Assembly (NCBI RefSeq): GCF_029504655.1
Contig: NZ_JAQFIL010000001.1
Location: forward strand, 1,369,001-1,433,000
Length of the DNA stretch: 64,000 bases
From: Catalinimonas alkaloidigena
Lineage (GTDB): Bacteria > Bacteroidota > Bacteroidia > Cytophagales > Cyclobacteriaceae
Direction of reading: 5' to 3'
How positions within the stretch are numbered: position 1 is the first letter of the stretch; each line of letters opens with the position of its first letter. Of the stretch, positions 1 through 9,148 are shown one piece after another. A model generated the notes under the pieces. That model worked only from the letters and a program-made list of their open reading frames with translations. It was not told where the DNA came from and made no database searches. A program made the position numbers and the translations under genes.

Positions 1-2
1 AA

Positions 3-941
3 TTCATTAAACAATATGAAAGACTAAGCGTAAAGGCAGTATATGACAGGGTAGAAGATGATTTACTGCAAGGTTTGGAACTATTAGACGGATCATTTTA
101 TGCCAACTCAGGAAAATATCATTTTACCAGAAATGCTGCACTGGCTTTTGCTTCCCGCTTTTACCTTTTCAAAGGGGACCTCAACAGTTGTATAGATTAT
201 AGTAGTCAGATGCTGGGAGCGAATCCTGATGTGTTTGTAAAAGACCTGGCGGCACTGCTGGAGGAAAGAGTAAATACTGAAGACTATGTCAGGTTATATA
301 CTTCTCCTAATGATCCCAGTAACCTGCTTCTGATGCGAAAAATCACCAACTTCCACCTCACAGTAGGGTACTGGCCGGATGACGAGGTTTACAGCGGAAG
401 GATTTTTGGCAATAACCCCTTTGATGCTACTGATCTCAGGGAAGACCCCGCTTATGTAAGGGGAGATAATGGTCTAAGTGCTACCCGTTTTGAGTTCCTT
501 TTTGAGAGAAGCAGCCTAACCTCAGGAGTAGGTTTTAACTATACCATTGTGCTTCCTTTTCGTGGTGAAGAAGTTCTATTGAACAGGGCAGAAAGTTATG
601 CCAAACAGAACAGGGTGAATGAAGCTTTGGCAGACTTACAAACCCTCTGGAATAAAAGGTACGACAGTCCGGTATCGCTTACATTAGAGGAAGTACAACG
701 GTATGTAGGTGAAGATGACCCACGCATCGCTTTGCTTATCTACATAGTAGAAATAGAAAGGCCTAAAGAATTTGTACATGAAGGCTTGCGCTGGTTTGAT
801 ATCAAACGTTATGATATTCCTGTCACGCATGAATTAGAAAACGGCTCTACCATCACCCTGGAAGCTGAGGACAACCGAAGAGTATTACAGATACCGGAAG
901 CGGCCCAGGACGTAGGTGGTTTAGCTCCCAACCCAAGATAA
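3..941 (+). CDS. SusD/RagB family nutrient-binding outer membrane lipoprotein (5' end cut off)
   Basis: The C-terminal part of a SusD-family lipoprotein, which caps a SusC-type TonB-dependent transporter and captures oligosaccharides or peptides at the cell surface. The reading frame is open from base 3, so the start and signal peptide lie left of the window. About 312 residues remain of a usual 450-600. The segment around 751-820, with E-x-x-x-F-x-x-E-G-x-R-W-F-D-I-K-R, is the typical SusD C-terminal signature, and the protein ends soon after P-N-P-R as these do. Two exported lipoprotein genes follow closely, so this is the distal part of a substrate-uptake operon. The substrate cannot be read from the sequence. 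Confidence 0.92.
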   Translation, partial: FIKQYERLSVKAVYDRVEDDLLQGLELLDGSFYANSGKYHFTRNAALAFASRFYLFKGDLNSCIDYSSQMLGANPDVFVKDLAALLEERVNTEDYVRLYTSPNDPSNLLLMRKITNFHLTVGYWPDDEVYSGRIFGNNPFDATDLREDPAYVRGDNGLSATRFEFLFERSSLTSGVGFNYTIVLPFRGEEVLLNRAESYAKQNRVNEALADLQTLWNKRYDSPVSLTLEEVQRYVGEDDPRIALLIYIVEIERPKEFVHEGLRWFDIKRYDIPVTHELENGSTITLEAEDNRRVLQIPEAAQDVGGLAPNPR

Positions 942-950
942 TTTACAGGC

Positions 951-1814
951 ATGAAAAGTATACAATATAAAGCGCTGATATTCTTGATGATGGTACTCGC
1001 TTCGGCTTGCTATCAGGAAGATCCGGTTGAGAAAGAAATCACCCAGGCAGAAGCCTCAACCGATCCCTTAGATCAGTTGATTCAGACCCGTTTTTTGGAT
1101 GAGTATGGCGTTGCGGTTCGTTATCGCTATGTAGACCGCTATGTAGACCCTACCAAAAGGGTTACACCTCCGCGCAAGGAGTTGGTAGAACCGGTGCTGG
1201 ACTTTCTTACCCGATTCTGGATTGAGCCTTATATTCAGGTAGAAAATGGGGAAGAATTTTTTAAGAACCATGTGCCTGCCGAGGTTATCCTGATAGGCTC
1301 TTTCATTTTTAATGATGATGGCACTGTGACATTGGGCACGGCAGATTCAGGAGCAAGGATCACTTTGACAGAAATTAATAATATTGATGAAGAAGATCCG
1401 GACTGGATTTTCCGGCAGTTAGGAACCATTTATCATGAGTTCGCCCACATCATTCACCAACGCTACAATCTTCCGGCAAATTTTCAGCAGATATCACCCC
1501 AGGGCTATACTTCACCCGGTTCCTGGTTTAACCTTACTGAAGATGAAGCCTTAAGACGTGGGTTTGTATCACCTTATGGAACCAGTTCGTTTAATGAAGA
1601 TTATGCCGAAATAGTAGCTCATATTCTGTTTGAGCCTGACTTTTACGAACTTTATATCAACGAAGAAGAAGATTGTAGCGATATAGCATGTGTAGAGAGA
1701 AATGAAGGGAAAGCGTTGATTCGCAGTAAATACAATATGATTATAGATCATTATGAGCAGAGTACCGGGGTTGATCTTTTGGAGGTTAGGGAAATTATTC
1801 AAGCTAGACTTTAA
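951..1814 (+). CDS. SusD-linked zinc metallohydrolase lipoprotein (HExxH)
   Basis: Predicted surface or periplasmic zinc hydrolase of the class found next to SusC/SusD pairs (substrate import-associated zinc metallohydrolase lipoprotein). It starts with a lipoprotein signal peptide with Cys at residue 20 (S-A-C). H162-E-F-A-H166 is a gluzincin-type zinc site, and the later N-E-D-Y-A-E-I-V-A-H segment could supply the third ligand. It begins 9 bases after the SusD stop and ends 1 base before the next ATG, so co-transcription is very likely. It probably trims the imported ligand before uptake; that is inferred from family context, and substrate and activity are unknown. Confidence 0.85.
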   Translation: MKSIQYKALIFLMMVLASACYQEDPVEKEITQAEASTDPLDQLIQTRFLDEYGVAVRYRYVDRYVDPTKRVTPPRKELVEPVLDFLTRFWIEPYIQVENGEEFFKNHVPAEVILIGSFIFNDDGTVTLGTADSGARITLTEINNIDEEDPDWIFRQLGTIYHEFAHIIHQRYNLPANFQQISPQGYTSPGSWFNLTEDEALRRGFVSPYGTSSFNEDYAEIVAHILFEPDFYELYINEEEDCSDIACVERNEGKALIRSKYNMIIDHYEQSTGVDLLEVREIIQARL

Positions 1815-1815
1815 T

Positions 1816-3162
1816 ATGAGGAGAATTTTATTGGCGATAGGCCTTACTAGCCTGCTGATGGCTTGTCAGAATGATGATAATGTATTTGATGAAAGTGCGG
1901 ACGAGCGTGCTTCCATGGCAATTACAAATTTGAAATCTCAGCTGACCGCACCTGCCGAGGGTTGGCTGTTGCGTTACAGACCGGAGAATGAATCCGGAAG
2001 CTATTATGTGTTGCTAAATTTTGATGAAGAAAATAATGTGCGTATCAGGACGGATTTCGGTATTAATGATGGAGAGTTTTACGACCAGACCATTACCTAC
2101 AGGATTGATAATTCACTCGGGCTTGAACTAATCTTTGAAAATTATTCATTCTTCAGTTTTCTCTTTGAACTTGACAATGCCTCTTTTCTGGCAGAGTATG
2201 AGTTCAATTATGTAAACGAAACCCCGGATGGAGCATTGGTTTTCAGAAGTAAGACAGACCCCTCATCTCCTACAACTTTGGTTTTTGAACCCGCCACCGG
2301 GAATGAAGAAGCTAATTTATTGGGCAAAGAATTATCCAATAACTTAAACATGCTTTCAGAAAATGCCTTAGCCAGATTTGCTACTTCTTACCGCCTCAGC
2401 TATTCTAACCGCGATATCGTAATCTATCTATCTTTTGAGAGCTTCCTGCGTACCATCAACTTTACTTTTGTATCCCCTGATGGTTCTGAGGAAGGGCAGG
2501 AGCTTGACTTTGCTACCTCTTATACAGTGGAGAATGATAAAATTATCTTGGACGAAGCTTTCTCAGGCAACTTCTTCGGACAGGAAATATCTATTCCCAG
2601 TATCAGTTTTGGTGAACTTAGCGATGTGGATTTGACAGTTTGCGGAGAAACTACTGAAATCAATGAATATAGCGCCTCTATCAATTCAGCACCTGCAGTT
2701 TTGGAAAATGCAATCTTCGACCCCAACGGAGCGAATTTGTTTGAAAAAGCTGAGTTTTTCTTTAGCGTTAATCAGAACATATTTGATGAGAGCGGCTCAC
2801 TAGGGGCACAAATTGAAGAAGATGTTGAAGGGTCTCTGGCGATGATTTTATACTATGACCAAACACCATCTGACCCTTTTTACGCTTTAGGTTTTTTTAT
2901 TGTAAATGAAAGTGGTACAGTAACTCGTGCGCTGAGAGAGTTTACGCCTACACTTGATGGCAATCAATTAAAACTGGAGTATGCAGATGATTTTACGGTA
3001 TTACAAGACACTACTGGTACCTTCAATGAAGCGAATGTAGACAAATACCTGAATTGGTTCAATGAAGGTGAAGGTGTACGTATTTACAAAGTAGATGATA
3101 ATGTTTACGAGCTTTATAATACCTGTAATGACATGAGTTTTGTCTTCCTGTATAACCAATAA
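1816..3162 (+). CDS. DUF4302 domain lipoprotein
   Basis: An exported lipoprotein of 448 residues with lipobox L-L-M-A-C-Q at residues 14-19. The body matches the DUF4302 family found in Bacteroidota downstream of the HExxH lipoprotein and SusD. The ATG at 1816 was chosen over upstream in-frame codons because it gives a clean signal peptide and sits 1 base after the preceding stop. The family has no established biochemical role. Position in the operon suggests an accessory surface lipoprotein of the uptake complex. Convergent with the lactonase gene 4 bases away. Confidence 0.8.
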   Translation: MRRILLAIGLTSLLMACQNDDNVFDESADERASMAITNLKSQLTAPAEGWLLRYRPENESGSYYVLLNFDEENNVRIRTDFGINDGEFYDQTITYRIDNSLGLELIFENYSFFSFLFELDNASFLAEYEFNYVNETPDGALVFRSKTDPSSPTTLVFEPATGNEEANLLGKELSNNLNMLSENALARFATSYRLSYSNRDIVIYLSFESFLRTINFTFVSPDGSEEGQELDFATSYTVENDKIILDEAFSGNFFGQEISIPSISFGELSDVDLTVCGETTEINEYSASINSAPAVLENAIFDPNGANLFEKAEFFFSVNQNIFDESGSLGAQIEEDVEGSLAMILYYDQTPSDPFYALGFFIVNESGTVTRALREFTPTLDGNQLKLEYADDFTVLQDTTGTFNEANVDKYLNWFNEGEGVRIYKVDDNVYELYNTCNDMSFVFLYNQ

Positions 3163-3166
3163 TTCT

Positions 3167-4315
3167 TTAAGGTAAATGTAACTGCTGAATACAAACAGCG
3201 GCAGGTATATGAGCTTCGTTCCCCCTTGGGCTTAGTTTTCCGGTATTTGCATCTCGCTCAAAAACCACCACATTATCATTGTCACGGTTAGCTACGAAAA
3301 CAAATTCCCCCTGGCTATCCATACAAAAATTTCTGGGGTGTGCTCCCCCTGAACTTTCATGGCCTACATAAGATAATTTACCTGTGTCAGCATCAATCCC
3401 ATAAATCGCAATACTGTCATGCCCCCGGTTTGAAGCATAAACAAATTTACCATCAGGAGAAACATGGATATCGGCGGTAGTATTTTGAACCTCAGTGCCT
3501 TCCGGCAAAGTAGGTACCCGGTCTGTTGCTTTTAGGGCGCCGGTTTTTTGATCCACTGTATAAGCCGCGATAGTAGAAGATAATTCTTCCATAGAAAACG
3601 CCAGTTTACCATTAGGATGAATTGTAAAGTGCCTCGGCCCGGCACCAGGCGTACTGGCAGCGTAGGGAGTTTTAGCAGGACTGAGCTTACCCGTTTTACG
3701 ATCAGGCTGATAGATCATGATTTTGTCCATGCCCAGGTCAGAAACATAAAGCCAGTCCCCATTTTCTGAAGGAATAGCAGAATGCGTATGCGGCTCCTGC
3801 TGACGATTAGGGTTTACGCTGCTTCCCTCGTACTGAACCATATCGGTGGCCATTCCCAGGCTTCCGTCAGGGTTTATCGGGTAGACCGAAATGTTTCCTC
3901 CACCGTAATTGGAGACATACGCCAGTTTACCCATGGGGTCAATGCTTACATGACAAGGTCCTGCTCCGTGCGACGATTGTTCGTTTAGTTTGCTTAGCTC
4001 TCCACTCTCACTATTGATACGAAAAGCAGTGACCGTTCCGCTTTTATCATCTTCATTCATGCCCTCCCGATACACTGCGTAAAGAAATTTACCGTTAGGA
4101 TGGATTGCCAGAAACGAGGGACTTTGTTTATCTGAAACAGTCTGTAATTCGTTGAACTGGGCAGTAGCTCTGTCAAATTCCAGTACGTAAATACCTTTGC
4201 TACCGCGATCAGAATAGGTGCCCACATAAAACAACTCCTTGTCAGAAGACTGGGAATTTGCGCTAAAGTGCAGCGTGAGTAGCGTACAGGTAATAAGGAA
4301 AAATGTGATTTTCAT
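3167..4315 (-). CDS. Exported lactonase family (6-phosphogluconolactonase-like beta-propeller) protein
   Basis: A 382-residue seven-bladed propeller of the lactonase family (Pgl/YbhE type), with repeating blades carrying H-P-N-G-K or S-P-D-G-K-F-V-Y-A-S-N-R-like turns. An N-terminal signal peptide ending near A-N-S-Q-S places it outside the cytoplasm, unlike E. coli Pgl of the pentose phosphate pathway. Many exported homologues in Bacteroidota are annotated 6-phosphogluconolactonase with no evidence for that substrate. It lies 118 bases downstream of the OmpA/PD40 gene on the same strand. Family assignment is sure; reaction unknown. Confidence 0.85.
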   Translation of the reverse strand: MKITFFLITCTLLTLHFSANSQSSDKELFYVGTYSDRGSKGIYVLEFDRATAQFNELQTVSDKQSPSFLAIHPNGKFLYAVYREGMNEDDKSGTVTAFRINSESGELSKLNEQSSHGAGPCHVSIDPMGKLAYVSNYGGGNISVYPINPDGSLGMATDMVQYEGSSVNPNRQQEPHTHSAIPSENGDWLYVSDLGMDKIMIYQPDRKTGKLSPAKTPYAASTPGAGPRHFTIHPNGKLAFSMEELSSTIAAYTVDQKTGALKATDRVPTLPEGTEVQNTTADIHVSPDGKFVYASNRGHDSIAIYGIDADTGKLSYVGHESSGGAHPRNFCMDSQGEFVFVANRDNDNVVVFERDANTGKLSPRGNEAHIPAAVCIQQLHLP

Positions 4316-4433
4316 AGGTTGTGAAGTTGATTACCTCAAATTGCAAAGTAGAAGCAAATTTGACAAGCGTAAAGAAAAATAATAAGCTGGAAATTGAATG
4401 TTGATAACTGAAGGCTATAAACCAGACTACTGG

Positions 4434-6398
4434 CTACTGCCGAATAATATTGAACTCTACCCGGCGGTTGAGCTGTTTGTCTTTCTCAGTTTTTTCCTCT
4501 ACAATGGGCTTGGTACTGCCATAACCGATTGCTTCTACCCGACTGGCATCTAGCTTACCGAATTCTACTAAATATTCTTTGATCGCATCAGCTCGTCTTT
4601 GTGAAAGGTCCAGGTTAAGGTCAGGATTGCCATCGGAGTCGGTATGCCCTTCTATTTTAAGCATAAAATCAGGGTTATCCAGCAGGAAGTCTATGATTTT
4701 GTCCAGGTCAGCGAACATAGAAGTTTTAAGCTCAGCCTTTCCATTGTCAAATTTCATGTTCTCAAATTTCAGGCGACTGCTGACTGAAGCTACTTCACGG
4801 TGAAACTCCTTATCACCGTTCAAAAAGAAGATTTCTTCAAGACGGAAAAATTCATCTCCCTGGATAATAATGAGGTAATTGTTCTCATTGATCAGCTCAA
4901 ACTCAAAAGAGCCATCCGGTTTCAGAAACTTAGGAGCTACCTCAACCCCATTATCCAAATCTATGATAGACACAATACCATTAGAAAAGGGCTTACCGGT
5001 TTCCTCATTGCGCAGTGAGCCTTTAAGGTTAGTAGTAGCCAGAGGTTGGGCCTCCATAGGCAGGGGAAAGGAGTAAAGATCAAGATTTGCCATTTTATCT
5101 TCCACAGAGCGGGCATAATACAGGTTCTGTGATTGAGCATCTATGGTAAAATAAAACTCACTACCTTGTCCGTTGACCAGCGGCCCTATATTTTTTGGCT
5201 CTCCCCAGATATTATCCAGCCGGTTGGATTTATAGATATCAAATTCCCCAAAATTAAGGAGGTGGCCGTTAGAGCTGAAGTAAAACACATGATGTCCAGG
5301 GTGATAAAAAGGGCTAACTTCACTACCCCTTGTGTTGATAACAGGCCCCATATTCTGAGGAGCAGACCATATTCCGGTACCGGTTTTATGGGTAAAGTAA
5401 ATATCTGTCATCCCAAAACCGCCAGGTCGGTCAGAGACAAAAAATAAAGTGTCACCACTATGTGAAAAGGAGGGGTGGGAGTCCCAGTAAATACTATTGA
5501 TTGCTTTTCCAAGATTTTCTGCGGTACTCCAGCTACCGTCCTCCTGCATTTTGCTTATGTAGAGGTCGCAACTTCCTAGTCCATCCGGGGAGCTACAACG
5601 CGTAAAAACCAACCTGTCACCCTGGGGACTGATGGTTGCAGAACCTTCGTTATAAGGTGAGTTTACTGGCGTTAAAGGTTTGGCAGGCGTCCAGTAGCCG
5701 CTTTCATTGCGGCTAAACATCAGGTCTTCATTTTCTCTTTCACTCAATCCCTGTTTGATAGTATTCCTCTTGGAAGTAAAAAGCATCATAGCATTATCAG
5801 GGCTTAATGCCGGACCATAATCACCCGCATTGGAGTTGATCTCATTGCCCATATTGAGATACACACCCTGAGGGGGACGCAAAGTATCTATCTCCTTACG
5901 AAATTCTACTAGTTCATAGTAGTATTTTAGGGGTACATAATTTTCTTTGTTTTCTACAGGTAGCTGGTTTATCTCATCTTTTATCAGGCTCATGTCCATG
6001 CCGTCACGGTAATGCTTCAGTACCAGCTTATAGAGTTGAATGGCTGCCAGTGTGTCACCCTTCTTTGCTTCCAGTGATGCCAACTGCCAAAGTAGTTGAT
6101 TGTCTTTAAAAAAATTTTCAACACCGAATTTGCTTACATATTCGTAGAGGATAGGGTACAGCGCTTCATCATTGTCAGAACCGCTATATTTTTTGATAGC
6201 CTGTAAATCCCGCTTATCTGAGTAATAAGGAGTTCGGTTGATATTGGGGAAGCGAATTAACTTACGAATTCTTTTTTGTTCAGCGATACTGCTGCTATCC
6301 TCCAGGCTAAGGCTTTCGCTTACTGCCCGGAGCTGTGCATGTGCTTTCACCACCGTAAAAGAAAGAAGCACTAAACAAATGAAAAGTCTTGACACCAT
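4434..6398 (-). CDS. OmpA family protein with TPR-like and PD40 propeller regions
   Basis: A 654-residue envelope protein. After a signal peptide (cleavage near A-H-A-Q, residues 19-22) comes a helical TPR-like region (about 60-170), then a propeller of PD40 repeats (about 185-440, blades such as H-P-S-F-S-H-S-G-D-T-L-F-F-V-S-D-R), a carboxypeptidase-regulatory-like beta-sandwich (about 450-530) and a C-terminal OmpA peptidoglycan-binding domain (about 540-654, with the G-H-T-D-S-D-G-N and L-S-x-R-R-A-D-A motifs). This architecture is common in Cytophagales and resembles PorE-like proteins that tie the outer membrane, or the T9SS, to peptidoglycan. That link is inferred here. Confidence 0.88.
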   Translation of the reverse strand: MVSRLFICLVLLSFTVVKAHAQLRAVSESLSLEDSSSIAEQKRIRKLIRFPNINRTPYYSDKRDLQAIKKYSGSDNDEALYPILYEYVSKFGVENFFKDNQLLWQLASLEAKKGDTLAAIQLYKLVLKHYRDGMDMSLIKDEINQLPVENKENYVPLKYYYELVEFRKEIDTLRPPQGVYLNMGNEINSNAGDYGPALSPDNAMMLFTSKRNTIKQGLSERENEDLMFSRNESGYWTPAKPLTPVNSPYNEGSATISPQGDRLVFTRCSSPDGLGSCDLYISKMQEDGSWSTAENLGKAINSIYWDSHPSFSHSGDTLFFVSDRPGGFGMTDIYFTHKTGTGIWSAPQNMGPVINTRGSEVSPFYHPGHHVFYFSSNGHLLNFGEFDIYKSNRLDNIWGEPKNIGPLVNGQGSEFYFTIDAQSQNLYYARSVEDKMANLDLYSFPLPMEAQPLATTNLKGSLRNEETGKPFSNGIVSIIDLDNGVEVAPKFLKPDGSFEFELINENNYLIIIQGDEFFRLEEIFFLNGDKEFHREVASVSSRLKFENMKFDNGKAELKTSMFADLDKIIDFLLDNPDFMLKIEGHTDSDGNPDLNLDLSQRRADAIKEYLVEFGKLDASRVEAIGYGSTKPIVEEKTEKDKQLNRRVEFNIIRQ

Positions 6399-6453
6399 CT
6401 AGCCTGCAAATTCTGACAACATGCCCTTAGTAACAATTAAAAGCGAAAATAAT

Positions 6454-6490
6454 TTCAATTTGTAAGAATGCAGCATGTTTTCAAATTGAA
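6454..6490. promoter_or_regulatory. 9-bp inverted repeat upstream of lon
   Basis: TTCAATTTG at 6454-6462 and CAAATTGAA at 6482-6490 form a perfect 9-bp inverted repeat around a 19-base spacer, in the gap between the OmpA gene and lon. It could be a protein-binding dyad for the heat-shock-type lon gene or a hairpin in the leader. No T-tract follows, so it is not a normal terminator. Function is not shown. Confidence 0.3.
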
Positions 6491-6630
6491 CTGCTTATTT
6501 ATTATAGGTTAGATATGCCTAAACTACGGCTAAGCACTAAGTAATGGCATAGCGATTGCCATTTACTATACATAGTGGTATAGATAAAATAACTACATAT
6601 AATATGCCAAAATGGCATAAAACGTGGGAT

Positions 6631-9093
6631 ATGAAAGATAATACTATGTTTGAATCAATATTATTGAATGAATTACATGAAGGAGAATCAAATGACCTTA
6701 TTCATCTCGTTACCAGCGACGAGAATGAAGATGATGATATAAAAGAAATGCCGGAGGAACTACCCATCCTCCCTATACGCAATACTGTACTTTTTCCCGG
6801 GGTGGTTATTCCTATTACTGTGGGAAGAAAAAAATCTATAAAGCTTGTAAAAAATGCTTATGAGAAGGGTGACCGTGTGATAGGTGTGGTAGCACAAAAA
6901 GACAGTGATGCCGAAGAACCAGACTCTGAAGATATTTACAAAGTAGGTACAGTTGCTAAGATTATTAAGATGCTTGTATTACCTGACGGTAGTACCACCA
7001 TCATCATCCAGGGCAAGGCACGATTTGAAATTACTTCTGTACTCAAAGAAGAACCCTACATTACCGCAAGCATTTCAGTCATTGAAGAGCACTTTCCTCC
7101 TCGTTCAGAAAAGAAGGTGGTTGCTACGGTACAGTCATTAAAAGAGGCGGCAACAAAAATTTTAAAGCTCAATCCTGAAATTCCCCAGGAAGCACAGGCA
7201 GCCCTGGACAATATTGAAAGTCCCAGCTTTTTAACGCATTTCCTGTCCTCTAACATCAGTGCGGATGTCGCTGATAAACAGAAATTACTGGAAACCAATG
7301 ATGGTTTGAAGAGGGCAAAGCAGTTGCTGGAATACATGTACAAGGATATCCAGATGCTTGAGATACGGCATGAAATCCACAGTAAAGTACATTCTGACAT
7401 TGATCAGCAGCAGCGCGATTACTTTCTGCGCCAGCAGATGAAAGTCCTGCAGGATGAACTGGGCGACGGAGGGCTGGATAAGGAAATGGAGAAAATGCGT
7501 GTGCGAGGCGAAAAGAAAAAATGGCCTGAATACGTTGCCAAGCATTTCAATAAAGAGCTGGATAAGCTTTCCCGCATGAATCCTATGGCTGCCGAATATC
7601 CGGTATCTTTCAATTATGTGGAGTTTTTGCTTGACCTGCCCTGGGAGCACTACTCTAAAGACAGCCTTGACCTGAAAAAAGCGAAGAAAATACTGGATAA
7701 AGATCACTATGGGCTGGAAAAAGTAAAAGAGAGGATCATAGAGTATCTGGCGGTACTGAAGCTTAGAAATAACATGAAAGGCCCGATACTTTGTCTTTAT
7801 GGCCCTCCCGGTGTCGGTAAGACCTCACTGGGTAAATCTATCGCCAAGTCACTCAACCGAAAATACTGCCGCCTTTCACTGGGAGGAGTAAGCGATGAGG
7901 CTGAGATTCGTGGTCATCGTAAAACTTATGTGGGAGCGATGCCTGGCAAGATTATCAGTAATCTCAAAAAAGCAAAAACCGGCAATCCGGTATTTGTACT
8001 GGATGAAATTGACAAGGTAAATTCAGACTTCAGAGGCGACCCATCTTCAGCTTTGCTGGAAGTGCTGGACCCTGAGCAAAACGATACTTTCCTGGATAAT
8101 TACCTGGAGGTAGAGTATGATTTATCAAACGTACTGTTTATCGCCACTGCCAACTCTCTGGATACAATCCACCACGCCCTGCGTGACCGGATGGAAATCA
8201 TAGAGATTACGGGCTATACCATTGAAGAGAAGATAGAAATTGCTAAAAAGCACCTTGTGCCCAAGCAGCGCAAAGAGCATGGACTCAACGCCAAGCAGGT
8301 TACGTTTGACAGGAAGGCTCTTCAATCTATTATTGAGAATTATACGCGTGAGTCAGGTGTAAGGAGTCTGGAACGAAAGATCGCTACTGTGATCCGGAAT
8401 ATCACCAAATCCATTGCCCTGGAAGAGGAGCATTCTCCAAAAATCACTGCTGAGGCAGTAGAAAAGATCCTGGGTGCGCCGGTTTTTGATAAAGAAATCT
8501 ATGAAGAAAACGAGCTGGCAGGTGTGGTCACAGGATTAGCCTGGACCCAGGCAGGGGGAGAAATTCTGTTCATAGAATCAAGCTTGAGCAGAGGTAAAGG
8601 TAAGCTAACCCTCTCCGGTCAGCTGGGTGATGTGATGAAGGAGTCTGCTATGACAGCGCTGTCATACCTGAAATCCAATGCTGAGCAGTTAGGAATTAAT
8701 TATAAGGTGTTTGACAATTATGACTTACACTTACACATCCCGGCTGGTGCCGTACCCAAAGATGGTCCTTCAGCGGGTATCACGATGCTGACTGCCATGG
8801 CCTCAGTGTACACGCAGCGAAAGGTGAGAAACAAGATGGCTATGACCGGAGAAATCACCTTGCGAGGAAAAGTAATGCCGGTAGGTGGTATTAAGGAGAA
8901 AATTCTTGCCGCCCGTCGTGCAGGCGTTAAAGATATCATCCTTTGTGATAGAAACCGCAAGGATGTGGATGAAATAGGTGAGCAGTATACCAAACAGCTC
9001 AACATCCACTATGTGCGTACTGTGGATGATGTTTTGGAATTGGCACTGTTAAGCAAGAAAGTAAAAAATCCTATCCAGTTTGTAACCGAATAG
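6631..9093 (+). CDS. lon: ATP-dependent Lon protease
   Basis: The cytoplasmic AAA+ serine protease that degrades misfolded and regulatory proteins. In order: LON N-terminal substrate domain (I-L-P-I-R-N-T-V-L-F-P-G), AAA+ module with Walker A G-P-P-G-V-G-K-T at 391-398 and Walker B V-F-V-L-D-E-I-D-K, then the protease domain with catalytic Ser714 (K-D-G-P-S-A-G) and Lys757 (second Lys of G-G-I-K-E-K), 43 residues apart as in E. coli Lon (S679/K722). Length of about 820 is normal. The start is uncertain: ATG at 6604, 6631 or 6646, or TTG at 6556, are all in frame with no clear ribosome-binding site. 6631 gives an N-terminus like other Cytophagales Lon proteins. Confidence 0.97.
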   Translation: MKDNTMFESILLNELHEGESNDLIHLVTSDENEDDDIKEMPEELPILPIRNTVLFPGVVIPITVGRKKSIKLVKNAYEKGDRVIGVVAQKDSDAEEPDSEDIYKVGTVAKIIKMLVLPDGSTTIIIQGKARFEITSVLKEEPYITASISVIEEHFPPRSEKKVVATVQSLKEAATKILKLNPEIPQEAQAALDNIESPSFLTHFLSSNISADVADKQKLLETNDGLKRAKQLLEYMYKDIQMLEIRHEIHSKVHSDIDQQQRDYFLRQQMKVLQDELGDGGLDKEMEKMRVRGEKKKWPEYVAKHFNKELDKLSRMNPMAAEYPVSFNYVEFLLDLPWEHYSKDSLDLKKAKKILDKDHYGLEKVKERIIEYLAVLKLRNNMKGPILCLYGPPGVGKTSLGKSIAKSLNRKYCRLSLGGVSDEAEIRGHRKTYVGAMPGKIISNLKKAKTGNPVFVLDEIDKVNSDFRGDPSSALLEVLDPEQNDTFLDNYLEVEYDLSNVLFIATANSLDTIHHALRDRMEIIEITGYTIEEKIEIAKKHLVPKQRKEHGLNAKQVTFDRKALQSIIENYTRESGVRSLERKIATVIRNITKSIALEEEHSPKITAEAVEKILGAPVFDKEIYEENELAGVVTGLAWTQAGGEILFIESSLSRGKGKLTLSGQLGDVMKESAMTALSYLKSNAEQLGINYKVFDNYDLHLHIPAGAVPKDGPSAGITMLTAMASVYTQRKVRNKMAMTGEITLRGKVMPVGGIKEKILAARRAGVKDIILCDRNRKDVDEIGEQYTKQLNIHYVRTVDDVLELALLSKKVKNPIQFVTE

Positions 9094-9119
9094 GATTACA
9101 CACTATACTGATTTTGTAA

Positions 9120-9148
9120 AGCGGAGGTTGAAAGCTTCCGCTTTTTTT
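9120..9148 (+). terminator. Rho-independent terminator after lon
   Basis: Arms AGCGGAGG (9120-9127) and CTTCCGCT (9135-9142) pair over 8 bp with one G-U, with a 7-base loop followed by T7. It begins 26 bases after the lon stop. It overlaps the stop codon of the convergent efflux adaptor gene, so it may act in both directions. Confidence 0.85.
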
